A stretch of DNA of 64,000 bases from the NCBI GenBank assembly GCA_905221605.1, contig CAJNDS010000646.1:835730-899729 (forward strand). The letters are read 5' to 3'. The notes beneath the pieces are model-generated. The model ran no database searches and was not told the origin of the DNA. It worked only from the letters and a program-made list of their open reading frames with translations. Origin of the DNA: Symbiodinium natans (Eukaryota; Sar; Dinophyceae; Suessiales; Symbiodiniaceae). The position numbers and the translations under genes were made by a program. The stretch's first letter is position 1. Each line of letters begins with the position of its first letter. Shown here piece by piece: positions 10,443 to 20,930 of this stretch.

Positions 10443-11343
10443 GTTCAGGGTTATGGTTTAAGGTGTAGGGCTTCGGTTTTCGTGTATAGGGTGCTTCCTG
10501 GTGCCTTGGTGAGCTTTCGAGGGGCTATAGGCTATAGAGATATAAAGGTTCGTTTAGGGTGTTTAGTCTTTTCGTTTAGGGTCTTAGGCGTGTTAGGGTT
10601 TACTGTAGAGTGTTGGGGAGTTGGGCTTTAGGGTTTAGGGCCCAAGCCCTAAACCCCAAACCCTAAACCCCAAGCCCTAAACCCCAAACCCCAAATCCTA
10701 AACTCAAGGCTTAGGCCCCCTACGGTGGGGGAGGGGGCGGGGGGGGGGAGCGCCTAAGCCCCTCGATTGCCCAAAAATCGAATTTTGTGGGGTGTTTGCC
10801 GGAGCCCGGGTTCCAGCATCCCTGTTTCCCAAGCCCCAAGCCCCATTGCTTAGTAGGGTTTAGGGTTTCAAGGTTTTTTAGGGTTGCCTGTTCGAGTGCA
10901 CTTCAGGCTTCGATGGTCGCTGAGGTTTGTTGACAGTCTGAGGTTTGTTCAGGGTTTAGGGTTAAGGGTTTAGGGGGTTTAGGGCTTCTAGGGCTTGTAG
11001 GGATCATAGGGTTTCATAGAGTTAAGGGCGGTAGCGTTGGGGTATATAAACCCTAAAACCCCAAGCCCTAAACCCTATAACCCCTCAGCCAGAAATTGAC
11101 CAACAACCTTATACACCGAAGCCTGTCCCCAAACCCTAAGGCTTAAACCCCGAACCCAAAAGGCTTCTCGTCGAACTTTTTGTTGGTCCATTGTGTTTGC
11201 GTTTTCGGAGTTTCGGGTTTGGAGTTCGAGAGCTTAGGAATTTAGGGGTTTAGGGTTTAGGGTTTAGGAGGAGTCGAGGACTTCAGGAGTTTGGGGCTGT
11301 AGGGTTTTAGGAGTTAGGCTTTTAGGGTGCCCGTGTTAGCGCC

Positions 11344-11618
11344 ATGTCCAGCCGTGCAGCCACAAGTGCCACCCCTGCCCGTGCCGCCGACGATGTGCAG
11401 CCCGCTCAGCCAGCCTCGCAAGATGCAGCTGCAGAGGATGTCCGCGTCCGCGAGTCTGCCCGTCAAGCGGAACTCTTGCACTGTTGGAAGGCGATTTGTG
11501 AACACTCCTGGGGTCACTGGCCATGCGCTCCGCATTGTCCATCGAGGAAGTCGCGCACGATGTGGTCATGGGCCGCATTTACAACACGCACGCCGACTTC
11601 GGCTTAGCAGTTCCAGGG
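11344..11618 (+). pseudogene. Coding-like island with frame change
   Basis: From an ATG the frame reads MSSRAATSATPARAADDVQP and on to RESARQAELLHCWKAICEHS. Coding character then moves to another frame, MRSALSIEEVAHDVVMGRIY. Either an intron, too short to see, joins the two parts or the gene is frameshifted. Alanine-rich start; no family recognised. Confidence 0.45.
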
Positions 11619-12006
11619 TTAAGGCTTTAAGGCTTAGGAGTGCAGGGCTTTGGGTTGAAAAGGTCAGGGTTCTCGCAACAAAAGGGCGCTCTAGAACCGG
11701 CTGAGTCATGCTGAGTCTAGGGTTTTAGTTTTGGGGTGTGCGGTCTTGGATTCCGGTTTAGGGTTTAGGGTTTAGGGTTTAGGGCCCCCTGCGGGTTTAT
11801 AGCCCTCAATCAAAACCCTAAGCTGCTTAGCCCCACACCTTGACTTCAGGGAGAGGGTTCTGATGCCCCACTCAGGGCCCTAGTTAAGCCCTAGAGCCCT
11901 AGATTTTGGGGGGTTTTGTGGATGCTGGGGGCATTTCCTAAACCCTAAACCCTAAACCTTAAACCCTAACCCGAAACCCCAAACCCTAAACCCTACGCCG
12001 GCCCAG

Positions 12007-12111
12007 GCTTACCAGGCTCCCGGGTAGCCATCGACGAGCAGGGCGATGGCACCTACATCTTCCCTGGTCCAGGGCTGCTCATGAGCTCGTGTCTCGGCCT
12101 CACAGCTAGAG
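12007..12111 (+). CDS. Candidate internal exon
   Basis: Starts after GCCCAG (AG|G) and reads LPGSRVAIDEQGDGTYIFPG then PGLLMSSCLGLTAR. DGTYIFPG faintly recalls both filamin repeats and malic enzymes, but one short exon cannot decide. Flanked by CCCTAAA on the left. Confidence 0.5.
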
Positions 12112-12367
12112 CTAAGCTAAACTCTATACCGTCTATACCCAGCACCCCTACAACCCCGAGGTCTTCGGGGGGTTTAGGGCTTAGGATTTAGGCTTTAAGG
12201 TTTGGGGCCTAGGTTGTAGAGTCTTTGGGTTTAGGGTTTCTGGCCTGATTGTAGGGTTTTGGGGGATGGGCTTGAGTTCGGGGTTTGAGGGTGTTTCTTC
12301 ACAGTCTTTTTACTGTATGCGTTTTTTTTGGGTGGGGGAGGGGGGGGGGGCGTGGTGAATTCCGGGT

Positions 12368-12370
<3 letters not shown>

Positions 12371-12438
<68 letters not shown>

Positions 12439-12454
12439 GTGTGTGTGTGTGTGT
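12371..12454 (+). repeat. GT dinucleotide microsatellite
   Basis: About 80 bp of (GT)n with two GGGTGGG interruptions, preceded by a T-run/G-run junction at about 12,319-12,350. Confidence 0.95.
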
Positions 12455-12488
12455 TTGTTAATCCTAAACACAAAACCCCAATCCCTAG

Positions 12489-12550
12489 GTTCAAGTGCTC
12501 CCAGCTCACCCAAGTATTCGGCTAAGACCACCGCTGTCGAAAGTGACTGC
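12489..12550 (+). CDS. Candidate internal exon, canonical boundaries
   Basis: CCCTAG|G acceptor and TGC|GTGAGTATC donor. The frame between reads SSAPSSPKYSAKTTAVESDC with no stop. A serine-rich, soluble segment. Confidence 0.55.
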
Positions 12551-12649
12551 GTGAGTATCACAAGACCTACAGACCTACCAATCGATGCCTTGCTGGCCTT
12601 GTGCGAGTGTGAGGGTCGAAACCCTAAACCCTAAACCCTAAACCCAATT

Positions 12650-13255
12650 CGCTTTGCCGAGTCTGCTTGCGCGGACAAGACATGGGGGCCCTGATGCGAG
12701 CGTTTGGGTTCTGATGGTGGGCTACTACCGGGGGTGATCTGGGGTTGCCGCTCCACCATAGGCAGTTGCTGGTTGATGGGTCTGTACACTATCACATGGG
12801 GCAACAAGCCTCACTGACCCTCATGCATGTGGTCTTGGTCCAGCAGGATCACGTAACAGCCTGGGGGGCAGCAAGGACGAAGTCCTTGTGCTAACCCCCG
12901 TCGCCGCCCGGCGAGGCTCATGGAATGCGAAATCAGGGTGTGGATCCATGTGGTGATGGGTTCTGACACGGTCTGCGTTGTGTCCAGCTTTTGGGATCCA
13001 TGTGGTTGTCGTTGCTGCGGTGGTCAAGCGCGAGCCTTGCGCATCGTGAAGAGGGGGCGGGACCTGCGCCATTTGTGGGTTAGGCCGGCTCTGCTGCACA
13101 CAAACTCTTCGTCTGTGTTGGCCCTTCGTATGATAACGGGTTGTTTCGGTAGGTGCGATGATCCATTGTTTGGGTGCTGTGGTTTTGGTGTCTGAGCCTA
13201 CAGGAGCCTGATAGAGAAGACATGGCATATAATTACTGTTAGTTCTTCCACGCCA
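12650..13255. other. Unassigned non-repeat region
   Basis: About 600 bp free of telomere-like repeats. The minus strand carries an open frame that runs through the CTG tract as poly-serine; the plus strand has a 91-codon frame from 12,920. Both have low-complexity or cysteine-rich translations with no family I recognise, so neither is called a gene. It may be a retroelement remnant. Confidence 0.5.
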
Positions 13256-13260
13256 TGATG

Positions 13261-13331
<71 letters not shown>
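13261..13331 (+). repeat. TGC triplet microsatellite
   Basis: About 24 uninterrupted TGC units. It translates as poly-Leu, poly-Ala or poly-Ser depending on frame and strand. Confidence 0.97.
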
Positions 13332-13332
<1 letters not shown>

Positions 13333-13469
13333 CGTTGTACATGAGCTTGCGCCAAGCCCGGATGGCAGCAGCACGCGCCGTGTCGTACGAGTTGCCTTGG
13401 GCGGCGAGTGGGGTTCGAGGGGCTGGTTCTGTCTTGGTGTAAACCCTAGACCGGTGATTGGCCGTGGCA

Positions 13470-13690
13470 TATTAGTGTTGCCAAGTGTAGCCCTGACAAC
13501 CATTTTTCAAACGCAATTTCGCATCATCGCTCAGTGTCGCTCAGACTTGGAATCCCTGCGGAGTAGTTCGTCCAGCTATGCGGGTGCCGAAACACCGGAG
13601 TTTCCAGGTCTGGCGTCTTCGCCCTCTGCTGGTGCCGTCCCGGTGCCAGCACTTGCACTGCCCAGGAAGATTTCACGGTGCAGGCCGGGG
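13470..13690 (+). CDS. Candidate exon, Ser/Ala/Pro-rich
   Basis: Open plus frame reads QTQFRIIAQCRSDLESLRSS and then a Ser/Ala/Pro-rich stretch ending VPALALPRKISRC. It is followed directly by TTTAGGG repeats. It contains TGCGGAGTAGTTC, the only near-match outside the LINE to the LINE's dispersed 12-mer. Confidence 0.45.
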
Positions 13691-13827
13691 TCTAGGGTTT
13701 AGGGTTTAGGCTTAGGGTTTAGGGTTTGGGGTTTCGGGTTTAGGCTTTACGGGTCGGGTTTAGGGCTAACTTGGATTTCGAGTTCCTTAGATAGACCCTA
13801 AACCCTAAACCCTAAACCCATTGCCAG

Positions 13828-13922
13828 GTGGGGCTCTTCAAGGCCTCCGGGCCGCGGCTAGGCCGCCGCGCTGAGTGCCGGATGAGCACTTCCTGCGATG
13901 TCCTGGGCCTGACAGGACATAG
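13828..13922 (+). CDS. Candidate internal exon
   Basis: Starts after GCCAG|G in phase 0: VGLFKASGPRLGRRAECRMS then TSCDVLGLTGH. It ends at the first GGGTTTAGG. CCCTAAA x3 immediately upstream. Confidence 0.55.
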
Positions 13923-14083
13923 GGTTTAGGATTTAGGGCTTAGGGTTTACGATTGGCAGGGCCAGGACATTACTAGTTTAGGAGGGGCTCGAGCAACCAG
14001 CAAAAACCGCACCCGCCCAGAGGGTTCTGTAATATTATTCTTCATCGTGCGCAGCTTTTCCTAAACCCTCGCTTCACAGCCAT

Positions 14084-14620
14084 TTGCTCCCAGAAGCTCT
14101 CCAAAGCCAAAAGAAAGGCAAGAAGGAAAAACCAAGAAAAGTAAAAATCAAAAGCATTGAGATCCCTGAACCCTTAACATTAGACCGCAGAAGAAGTTTT
14201 GGTAGCCTGGGAAGACACCCAGAAGCTCGACGAGGCTCCCGGAAGCTCACCAAGGCACCCAAAAGAAATCTAACAAGAACATCCAAGAAAAGTGCAGAAA
14301 ACAAAAACATTGGGATCCCTGAATCCTTAACATTCGATTGCAGAAGAGTTTTTTGGGACCCTGGGGAGACTCCCAGAAGCTCGAGGAGGCTCCCGAACAA
14401 ATCCAACGAAAAGGGAGACAAAACAAATAAATGAGATTTCTGAACCCTTAACATTAGACCCAGAAGAAATTTTGTGACAGCAAGCTCGAGGCTCCCAGAA
14501 GCTCCCCAAGGCTCCCAAAAGAAATAAGCAAAGGGAAAGAAAAAACAAAAACATGAGATTCCTGAACCCTTAACATTAGACCCAGAAGGAATTTTGGGAC
14601 CCCGGGAGGCTCCCCACCCC
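14084..14620 (+). repeat. Tandem repeat, four units of about 120-150 bp
   Basis: The core CCTGAACCCTTAACATTAGA occurs near 14,165, 14,317 (diverged), 14,438 and 14,561. Each core is followed by an AGAAG-rich segment and CCCAGAAGCTC. Long open frames on both strands here follow from the repeat and are not called genes. Confidence 0.85.
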
Positions 14621-14650
14621 ACCCTCGCACCAAACCCATTTGTTGCCTAG

Positions 14651-14910
14651 ATCGACGACGGACTTGCCTTAATCGACGAAGGATTTGTCTTAACCGACGA
14701 AGGGCTTGCTTTAATCGACGAAGGACAGGCTTTAATCGTGCCTAAATGGACGAATGTCAGAGAGTGGCCAGGATCGGCCCTTCGTCGATTAAGGCACGTC
14801 CTTCGTCGATTACGGCAAGTCCTTCGTCAATTTAGGCAAATGAGCAAGGATTTGCCTTAATTGACGAAGGACTTGCCTTAATCGACGAAGGATTTGCCTA
14901 AATCGACGAA
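14651..14910. repeat. 21-bp minisatellite with inverted central block
   Basis: Unit ATCGACGAAGGACTTGCCTTA is present about four times forward (14,651-14,735), then about three times reverse-complemented (14,778-14,840), then about three times forward again. The array is therefore palindromic at the scale of 250 bp. Confidence 0.85.
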
Positions 14911-14949
14911 TCTGCAAAGGTTGAAATAAATACAAAATATATTAATAAA

Positions 14950-14995
14950 TAAAAAAAAAAATATATATATATATATATACATATATTATATTTAG
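14950..14995. repeat. AT-rich microsatellite
   Basis: Poly-A followed by (AT)n. It lies between the minisatellite and the next telomere-like block. Confidence 0.9.
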
Positions 14996-15368
14996 GGTTT
15001 AGGGTTAAGGGTTTGGGGTTTGTGGCTGTTTGGGGGTTCAGGGTTTAGGGTTTCGGGGTTCCAGAGGGTGGTTGGGGTGTAGGCTTGGAGGTTTAGGGAT
15101 TGGGGTTTGGGGTTTCAGGTTTTGGGTTCTCGCATTGGAGTTTGGAGTTTGGGGTAGCTATAGCTTAAGAAGTTAGATGCAGTATAGCTACTCAACCCTA
15201 AACCCCCCCTAAACCCTAAAGCCATGCCGTAACCCTAAAGCCCGAAACTAGACCCTAAGCCCTAAACCTTTGTTGCAGGGGTTTGGCGGCTTTTGCCTTT
15301 CGGACGTAGGGCCTCTGCAATAACTCCACCCCCTAAACTGAAAACCTTAGGCCCCAAACTCTACACTT

Positions 15369-15833
15369 ATGATCCACGAGTCCTAATAAGACAGACCCCC
15401 CCCCCTCGCATCGATTAACAATCAAAATAACATCGGGAAAATCGGAAAGAAAAACCTTGTCGGAAAAAACAACAAGTTAAAAATCGAATACAAAACCGGC
15501 TCTGCCATGTTTTCGATCTTGTTTTGATGTTATCCTGATTTTAAACTTTACTTTGATTACATGTTGATTTGTTTCGATTTTTGCGATTTTTCAAATTGCC
15601 GTCTGCTCGTGTTCGATTTTTCCAGATTTTCCTCCGATTGTTTTCGATTTTTTGTCGCGAAAAAATCACGGAAAAATCGGTCCAAGGACATAGCTCGATT
15701 TCATTTTGAGTTCTTTAATCGCAAGTTGTTTGTCCGACTTTTGTGGCGATGTTATTTCGATCTTATTTTGATGTTATTTCGATTTGTGTATTCCTTTTGA
15801 CTTTGTCTGTCTTATTAGGGGTTCGGCGATCAT
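15369..15833. mobile_element. 465-bp element with terminal inverted repeats and CGATTTTT motif
   Basis: Left end ATGATCCACGAGTCCTAATA then AGACAGAC; right end GTCTGTCTTATTAGG then GTTCGGCGATCAT. These are imperfect inverted repeats of about 28 bp. Inside, CGATTTTT-like motifs recur many times, with GATGTTATTTCGAT at both ends in inverted form. Its 79-codon frame (15,561-15,800) is AT-driven, Phe-rich and not convincing as a protein. Confidence 0.6.
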
Positions 15834-15901
15834 AACCCTGCACCCTGCACCCTAAACCCTAAACCCAAAACCCAAACCCTACACCCTTAAACACCCTGAA
15901 C

Positions 15902-15963
15902 CAATTCATCTACGGGTTCTGGGCAATGTCGCTGGGTTTCTTTACAGGGGGCTGGGCGGAAGG
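15902..15963 (+). CDS. Candidate internal exon, membrane-like
   Basis: Reads FIYGFWAMSLGFFTGGWAEG and ends AAGG|GTAACC, the same donor hexamer as at 836. Hydrophobic and aromatic, so it could be part of a membrane segment. C-rich repeats on the left. Confidence 0.5.
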
Positions 15964-16277
15964 GTAACCCTAAACCCTAAGCCCTAAACCCTAAAACCTA
16001 AACCTCGACGCGCTGTTGTTGCTTTAGCCTTGTTGTTGAGGTTTAGCGTTTAGAGAAATCGTCAAGGAATCAAAGGAGGGCTGAGACGCTCTTCTGGAGA
16101 GTTTAGGGTTTAGGGTTTAGGCCCTAAGTTTAGGCCCCCCCCCCCCCCCCCACCCGAGCGCCTCTAAACACTTCACTGGTGGGACGTTTGAGGCAAGCTC
16201 AACACCCCAAGCCCCTCATCCTTTAAACCCTTACACACTAAACCCTAAATCCTTGAAGCCCTATGACATGACGCCAG

Positions 16278-16342
16278 GAACCGGACTGACGGGCGGTGAC
16301 TGGGTGCGCCCTCAGGATATTTTCTCGATTGTCCCTTGCTGG
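16278..16342 (+). CDS. Candidate exon of a three-exon miniature-intron cluster (1)
   Basis: Starts after GCCAG|G and reads TGLTGGDWVRPQDIFSIVPC, ending on a full codon before GTTTAGGG. The following inferred intron is only 35 bp and ends in CTAATTTTCAG, a good branch-point and pyrimidine context. Phase fits the next two exons. Confidence 0.6.
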
Positions 16343-16377
16343 GTTTAGGGTGTCCATAATTTTGGACTAATTTTCAG

Positions 16378-16394
16378 AGGCTTTCTAAGCTGTG
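16378..16394 (+). CDS. Candidate 17-bp micro-exon (2)
   Basis: Lies between TTTTCAG and GTTTAGGG. Read in phase from the previous exon it gives RLSKL plus two bases, which the next exon completes. Too small to judge by composition; phase agreement and flanking signals are the evidence. Confidence 0.5.
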
Positions 16395-16430
16395 GTTTAG
16401 GGTTTAGGGTTTCAAGGGTTTCGGGTTTAG

Positions 16431-16499
16431 GACCATCCTAGGTGATAAGCTCATGGCCTTAGACTCCTGTGGCAGCGCTGCGGGTGTGGATGCTTGGCA
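16431..16499 (+). CDS. Candidate exon of the miniature-intron cluster (3)
   Basis: Starts after TTTAG, completes the split codon of the micro-exon, and reads TILGDKLMALDSCGSAAGVD, ending CA|GTAAGG, a canonical donor. The 36-bp intron before it is entirely TTTAGGG-like. Confidence 0.6.
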
Positions 16500-17823
16500 G
16501 TAAGGTTGCTAAGGATCAGGAAGGGTTTAAGATTTAGGGTTTAGGGTTTAGAATTTAGGGTTGCGAAGGACTTCCAAGTTTCGAAGGGCTTCTCGGAGTT
16601 TGAAGGGTAACTTTTTGATCAAGAGTTTCCCAGGGTTTCAAAGGGTTTCAAAGGGTTTCAAAGGGATTGCAAGAGTTGGGTGTTCATCAGGGAAGGGCTG
16701 TAAGGGCTTGAAACACCACAGGGCTTGCATGGGCTGACCAGCACAATTTCAGGGATTGTTTAACCTCAACAACTGAACCCTCCTACTCTCAACTCTTCTT
16801 TCAAACCCTTGATTGAAGAAAGTACCAACAAGCCAAGAACATGATTTCAGGCCTGACAAATGTGTCCACCAAGCCAAGAACATGATTTCCACCTTAACCC
16901 TGAACCCTAAACCCAGAGTCCTCGCCCGCGTTCCGCTAGTGTGAGAGTCGAAACCCTACCTGGAAAGAACGCTTTGAAGCCCGCTCAAGACTTTAAATAC
17001 CTGTATGTGCTCTTTCAAACTCCGTATACACCCTAAACCCAAACCCTAAACCATAAACCGTTTTTGTTTTGGGGTTGTGAGTTATGTTTTAATATCTATT
17101 TTTTGAAGGGGGGGTTCAAGTTTGGACCTAGACCTTACTTGTTCCATGTGGCAAGGCCCCAACAAGCAAGGACGGCCCACAGAAACCTTAATTGCAAGGA
17201 GCAAGAGGGCGATTTTTGAGTTTATGGAGAAATACCTTAAACCCTAAACCCTAAAAGCCACTAAGGAACGTATATTGCAAGGCCCCCAAGAGCGCAGACT
17301 TCAAGAGGACCCAGAAAAATGCCAACCATCCCGAAAACCTTGTTTCAAGTCTGATACGACCCTTCCTCTTAGGACCCTAAACCCTAAACCCTACACGCCC
17401 TAACCCTAAACACCCTAAACACCCTGAACCCTCAACCCTGAACCCTAAACGCCTCAAAACGGAAGCCTTGGCTTCCTTTAGGGTAGATGGTTGAACCCTC
17501 AAACCCTGTCCTTATGCCCCCGAACATCCCTACACCCATCCTAAACGCCCCCCTCAAAACCCTCAAACCCGCCAAGTCCTCGTCAAACAAAGGACTGGGG
17601 AGCTGAGCTGTCCGTGGCCACCACTGCAGACGGCGAAACTTTGTCAAAGTGGTCGGGGGAGTTTAGGGTTTAGGGTTTGGGCTCTTCCGCGGGCAGTTTG
17701 GGGGTTTAGGCCATATAGGGTTTAGGGTTCAGGGTTTTTCGAGTTCCTACTCTGAGCCCTGGACCCTAAATTTTAAAAACCCAAGACCGGAACCATAAAA
17801 CCACAGCAGTCACATGCGCCAAG

Positions 17824-17936
17824 GCCAACTACAGTTTCGGCTTGCTTGCGACTGCGGCCGGGCGTGTGCAGCGCGAGTTGAACCTTTGCTGGTGTGCTGC
17901 GGGCGCCCGCTGCGAGCCCCTTAGCTCAATCCAGGG
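17824..17936 (+). CDS. Candidate internal exon, Cys-containing
   Basis: Starts after GCCAAG|G in phase 0 and reads ANYSFGLLATAAGRVQRELN then LCWCAAGARCEPLSS. It ends near a C-run. Product unknown. Confidence 0.5.
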
Positions 17937-18800
17937 CCCCCCCCGTAAACTCTAAACCCGAAACCCTACACCCCCTGCCCCCTTCCCCGCCCCTCCCCCG
18001 CTCCCCCCTCAACAGAAGCTTTAAAACCCGGCATCCCGGAACCCTGAACCCTTCAAACTTTGAGAACCTATTCCCCGACCCCAAAACCACAACCTTGAAA
18101 CAAGAGGTCGCCCGCAGACTTTCGCGCCCCCGCCGGCAAGCTCCTAGGTTCCGGAGTTGGCGCTTCATTTCAACATGTCTTTTCTTTTTTTTGGGGGGGG
18201 TTCGGTTCCCTTATCACGCTCCGTAGACATGAAGGGAGTATAGGGTGCAACACCCAAAGGCCTGGCCTAAGCCCTACACAAAAACCCTATATACCTGAAA
18301 CTTTTGGGAACCCAGGCTCCTGCTTCTGTGCCCGCAAGGGTGACTCGGCACGACGGGGGGGGGGGGTTGTTCGGGCCGCTTAGGCAGGGTTTAGGGTTTA
18401 GGGTTTGGGCTTCTTGGCTTCAGAGTTTAATGGTTTGGTTTGCGTGGGTTTTGGGATTTTTTGGGGTTTGAAGGCTTGTGGAAACCCTAAACCCTAAGCC
18501 CTAAACGCTGGGGCGGGGGGGGCGAGTGTTGTCGGTTTCGTGGGTTGGGGGGGATGGACCTTCATTCTCTTGTGTAGGAAAGCAACCAATGGAGGGAAAC
18601 CCTTTTTTTGTCCTAAATTACTCTGGGGTGCCCTTATCCCTAAACCCTCCTAAACCGTGAAGCCTAAACCCTGACCCCTAAACCCTAAACTCAGGGTTGC
18701 GGGTTTCAGCTTTTGGGGCTTGGGGAAGCCCCAGACCCTAAGCCCTATACAAACCCAAAATCCTAAATCCCTATGCGCTGAGCCTTGCGATGTGCCTCTT
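17937..18800. other. Mostly repeat-derived, no clear gene
   Basis: C-rich degenerate repeat, a T-run/G-run junction at about 18,181-18,198, a G-run at about 18,356, and G-rich repeat. One short open island at 18,306-18,350 (GSCFCARKGDSARR) could be a further exon but lacks good boundaries. Confidence 0.6.
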
Positions 18801-18807
18801 GAACCTT

Positions 18808-18865
18808 GGGTTTAGGGTTTAGGGTTTAGGGTTTAGGGTTTAGGGTTTAGGGTTTAGGGTTTAGG
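18808..18865 (+). repeat. Perfect TTTAGGG array
   Basis: Eight consecutive perfect units in the G-rich orientation, following a short GC-rich island. The longest pure G-strand run on the plus strand except for that at 20.5 kb. Confidence 0.97.
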
Positions 18866-18997
18866 AGATGTTCCCCCGTATAGTGGCAGTCTTGACTGGG
18901 ATTATCATGAGGCTTTCAAAGGGGTACGATAGTGACAACTCCCCTGTGGTAGCATCAACCCAACCTAAACCCTAAACCCTGAACCCAAGTCCAAGAG

Positions 18998-19065
18998 GCA
19001 GTACTGGCCGACGGTGGATGGTGTTGCTGAGCCGTTTGGCGAATGCCAGGCACACGGAGATCAGG
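18998..19065 (+). CDS. Candidate internal exon
   Basis: Starts after AAGAG|G and reads QYWPTVDGVAEPFGECQAHG, ending CAGG|GCTTAG, a GC-type donor formed by repeat sequence. CCCTAAA x2 upstream. Confidence 0.55.
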
Positions 19066-19550
19066 GCTTAGAGTTTAAGTCCTAAACCCTAAACCCTATG
19101 AACCCCAAGCCCTCTAAACCCTAAACCCTATAAAGCCTAAACCCTGGAGGGCTTTGGCTTAGAGTTTGCGTTTGGGTGCTAGGGGTTCAGGCAGGCCTAG
19201 ACTCTCAACCCTGAACTGCAGGACGTTAGGATTAGGGTATAGGGTTTAGCGTCTAGGGTTTAGGGTTTTTCCAGCGGCCTGTAGAACCCTGGCTGAGGTT
19301 CGTTCATGGGTGCATCAAGTTAGGCAGCTTGAGCCACGTGGTTAGTAATACTCATGAACCTGTCAGAATACGGCCCCTAACATATAGAGGGATTTGGAAA
19401 AACTCGGGGGTCTCTTTGTGGGGCTTCCTATACTGAGGATTTACAGTCTTTTCTGGATAATCACGGTTCCCCTAGTTTAGGAAGTGCTACGGACACTGGG
19501 ACCCTAATGTAGAGAACCCGACAGTGTGGAGCCAGCAGTCGAGGTTGTCA

Positions 19551-19659
19551 TGTGGGGGGTTTATCAAAATTATGGGCCTTTCGGGGGTCTATATTATAGT
19601 ATCTTCCTTCCTAGTAGAGGACACCAACAGGGACCCAAAATTTAGATCAACACCCATGT
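19551..19659. mobile_element. Dispersed repeat family C, copy 1
   Basis: Begins GTGGGGGGTTTATCAAAATT then ATGGGCC and ends CCCAAAATTTAGATCAACAC. The same ends flank 41,916-42,095. Partial palindrome, AT-rich, no coding capacity. Confidence 0.65.
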
Positions 19660-19792
19660 AGATAGGGCAGAGCCCTAGAGGCCCTGGAGGGTTTAGGGTT
19701 TAGGCTTTAGAGTTTAGCGTGAAACCCTACAAGAGACGAGAAAGGCTCAAGAAGGGTGTAGGAGTTCAGCCGAGAATCGTGCCACTTGTCAG

Positions 19793-19879
19793 GTTAAAAC
19801 CAATGAGGTGCGAATACTCCAAGCCTCCTCCTTGGCAAATGCATTTCTGAAAAGATTCGAGGACATCGCATCGGGGGAT
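19793..19879 (+). CDS. Candidate internal exon, phase 0 to 0
   Basis: GTCAG|G acceptor, 29 whole codons reading VKTNEVRILQASSLANAFLK then RFEDIASGD, and donor GCTTAGGGTTTAGGG. The donor is the telomere-like repeat itself with T changed to C. Amphipathic, soluble-looking sequence; function unknown. Confidence 0.65.
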
Positions 19880-20261
19880 GCTTAGGGTTTAGGGTTTAGG
19901 GTTTTGGGTGGGTTAAAGAACCCTGTCAGTACATAATTAGTCAGGGCTCGATGTGATTTTGTAGTGCCGAACAGGCAACGTATCACCTTGCCCCCTTCAA
20001 CCCTAAACCCTAAACCCTTCCCAGCCTGCACCCCAATCCCTTCATTTCCAAACTCCTCAGCACCCAACCCTAAGCCCTAACCCCTAAACCCTAAATTAAA
20101 CCCGAAGCCTTAAAGCTAACCCCTAAACCTGTAGCCCTGAGCCCTCGCTGGGCCGTAAACTTCAAGCCCTGAGTCCCTACCAGATCTAGTTTTCAAGGCG
20201 CTGTTTCCGGCAATAGGGTTTAGGGTTTAAGGGTTTAAGCCATGCGGCGCCCCCGGAACAG

Positions 20262-20382
20262 GCATGCCAGAACTACCAGAAGACCATCCAAGAAGGCGCC
20301 GTTGGACGTGCCGCCTGCGTGTGTCAGACCCAGGGAGATGGCTGGCCGTTTCAGGAGGCGGGGGAGCGTCAAGACCGTTCTT
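20262..20382 (+). CDS. Candidate internal exon
   Basis: Starts after GAACAG|G in phase 0 and reads ACQNYQKTIQEGAVGRAACV then CQTQGDGWPFQEAGERQD. Its 3' limit is unclear; AT-rich and CG-rich simple sequence follows before a long TTTAGGG run. Confidence 0.6.
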
Positions 20383-20439
20383 TCTTCAAAAATGCATGTT
20401 TTTATTTAACGCCCTCGCGCGCGCACGCCGGGGTTAGGG

Positions 20440-20520
20440 TTTTAGGGTTTTAGGGTTTAGGGTTTAGGGTGTAGGGTTTAGGTTACTTAGGGTTTAGGGT
20501 TTAGGGTTTAGGGTTTAGGG
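20440..20520 (+). repeat. G-rich telomere-like array
   Basis: Near-perfect TTTAGGG units with two variants (TTTTAGGG, GTGTAGGG). Confidence 0.95.
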
Positions 20521-20839
20521 TCACAGACACACACAGGGACCGTACGATACCAACATGGACTCTTAAGAACAGTTGGGGCGGGGGAAGGTTTTTTTTGTTG
20601 GATGTTGCAGGGTCGCAGGGGAAGGAGGGTACAGAGAAACTTTAGGGCAACTTTAGGGTTTTACGTTTTAGTGCTTAGGGATCAGTGGTTGGTGATGGTG
20701 TGGAAGCAGCAACCTTTCTGGCTGTCGGGTTTGGAGCACAGTCTTGCCAACTAGTCGCCATGATCCCAATGTTCACCATCCTAACAATGCCCTCAACCCC
20801 AATTCAACCTCGAACGTAAACCCTAAACCCTAAACCCCC

Positions 20840-20930
20840 CAACTTTAAAGGCATCGATTTTTCATTCTTCAGTGATCGGTACTAGTCCCTGCAATGTGGC
20901 CTGACTGTCAGCTAGGCGGGTGGCAAGCAA
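20840..20930 (+). mobile_element. Truncated retroelement 3' end, S family copy 1
   Basis: Contains ACTAGTCCCTGCAATGTGGC and ends GCTAGGCGGGTGGCAAGCAA. It matches the 3' end of the element at 29.1-29.6 kb over about 85 bp. The 5' end is lost into CCCTAAA repeats, as expected for 5'-truncated target-primed insertions. Confidence 0.7.

Noticed and set aside
12007-12111. Malic enzyme or filamin assignment for the exon with DGTYIFPG
   Set aside because: Eight similar residues in one 35-residue exon are not enough for a family call.
12551-12606. A 22-bp intron followed by a short exon after the exon at 12,489
   Set aside because: The implied intron (12,551-12,572) is too short to be credible without transcript evidence.
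12821-13342. 173-codon minus-strand frame with poly-serine
   Set aside because: Depends on the TGC microsatellite for part of its length; the rest is low-complexity and no homology is recognised.
13557-13569. Copy of the LINE 12-mer outside the LINE
   Set aside because: A single near-match in 57 kb; compatible with chance, so not counted as part of the motif set.
14074-14622. 182-codon minus-strand frame
   Set aside because: Produced by the tandem repeat; Phe/Leu-rich and repeated four times without a plausible fold.
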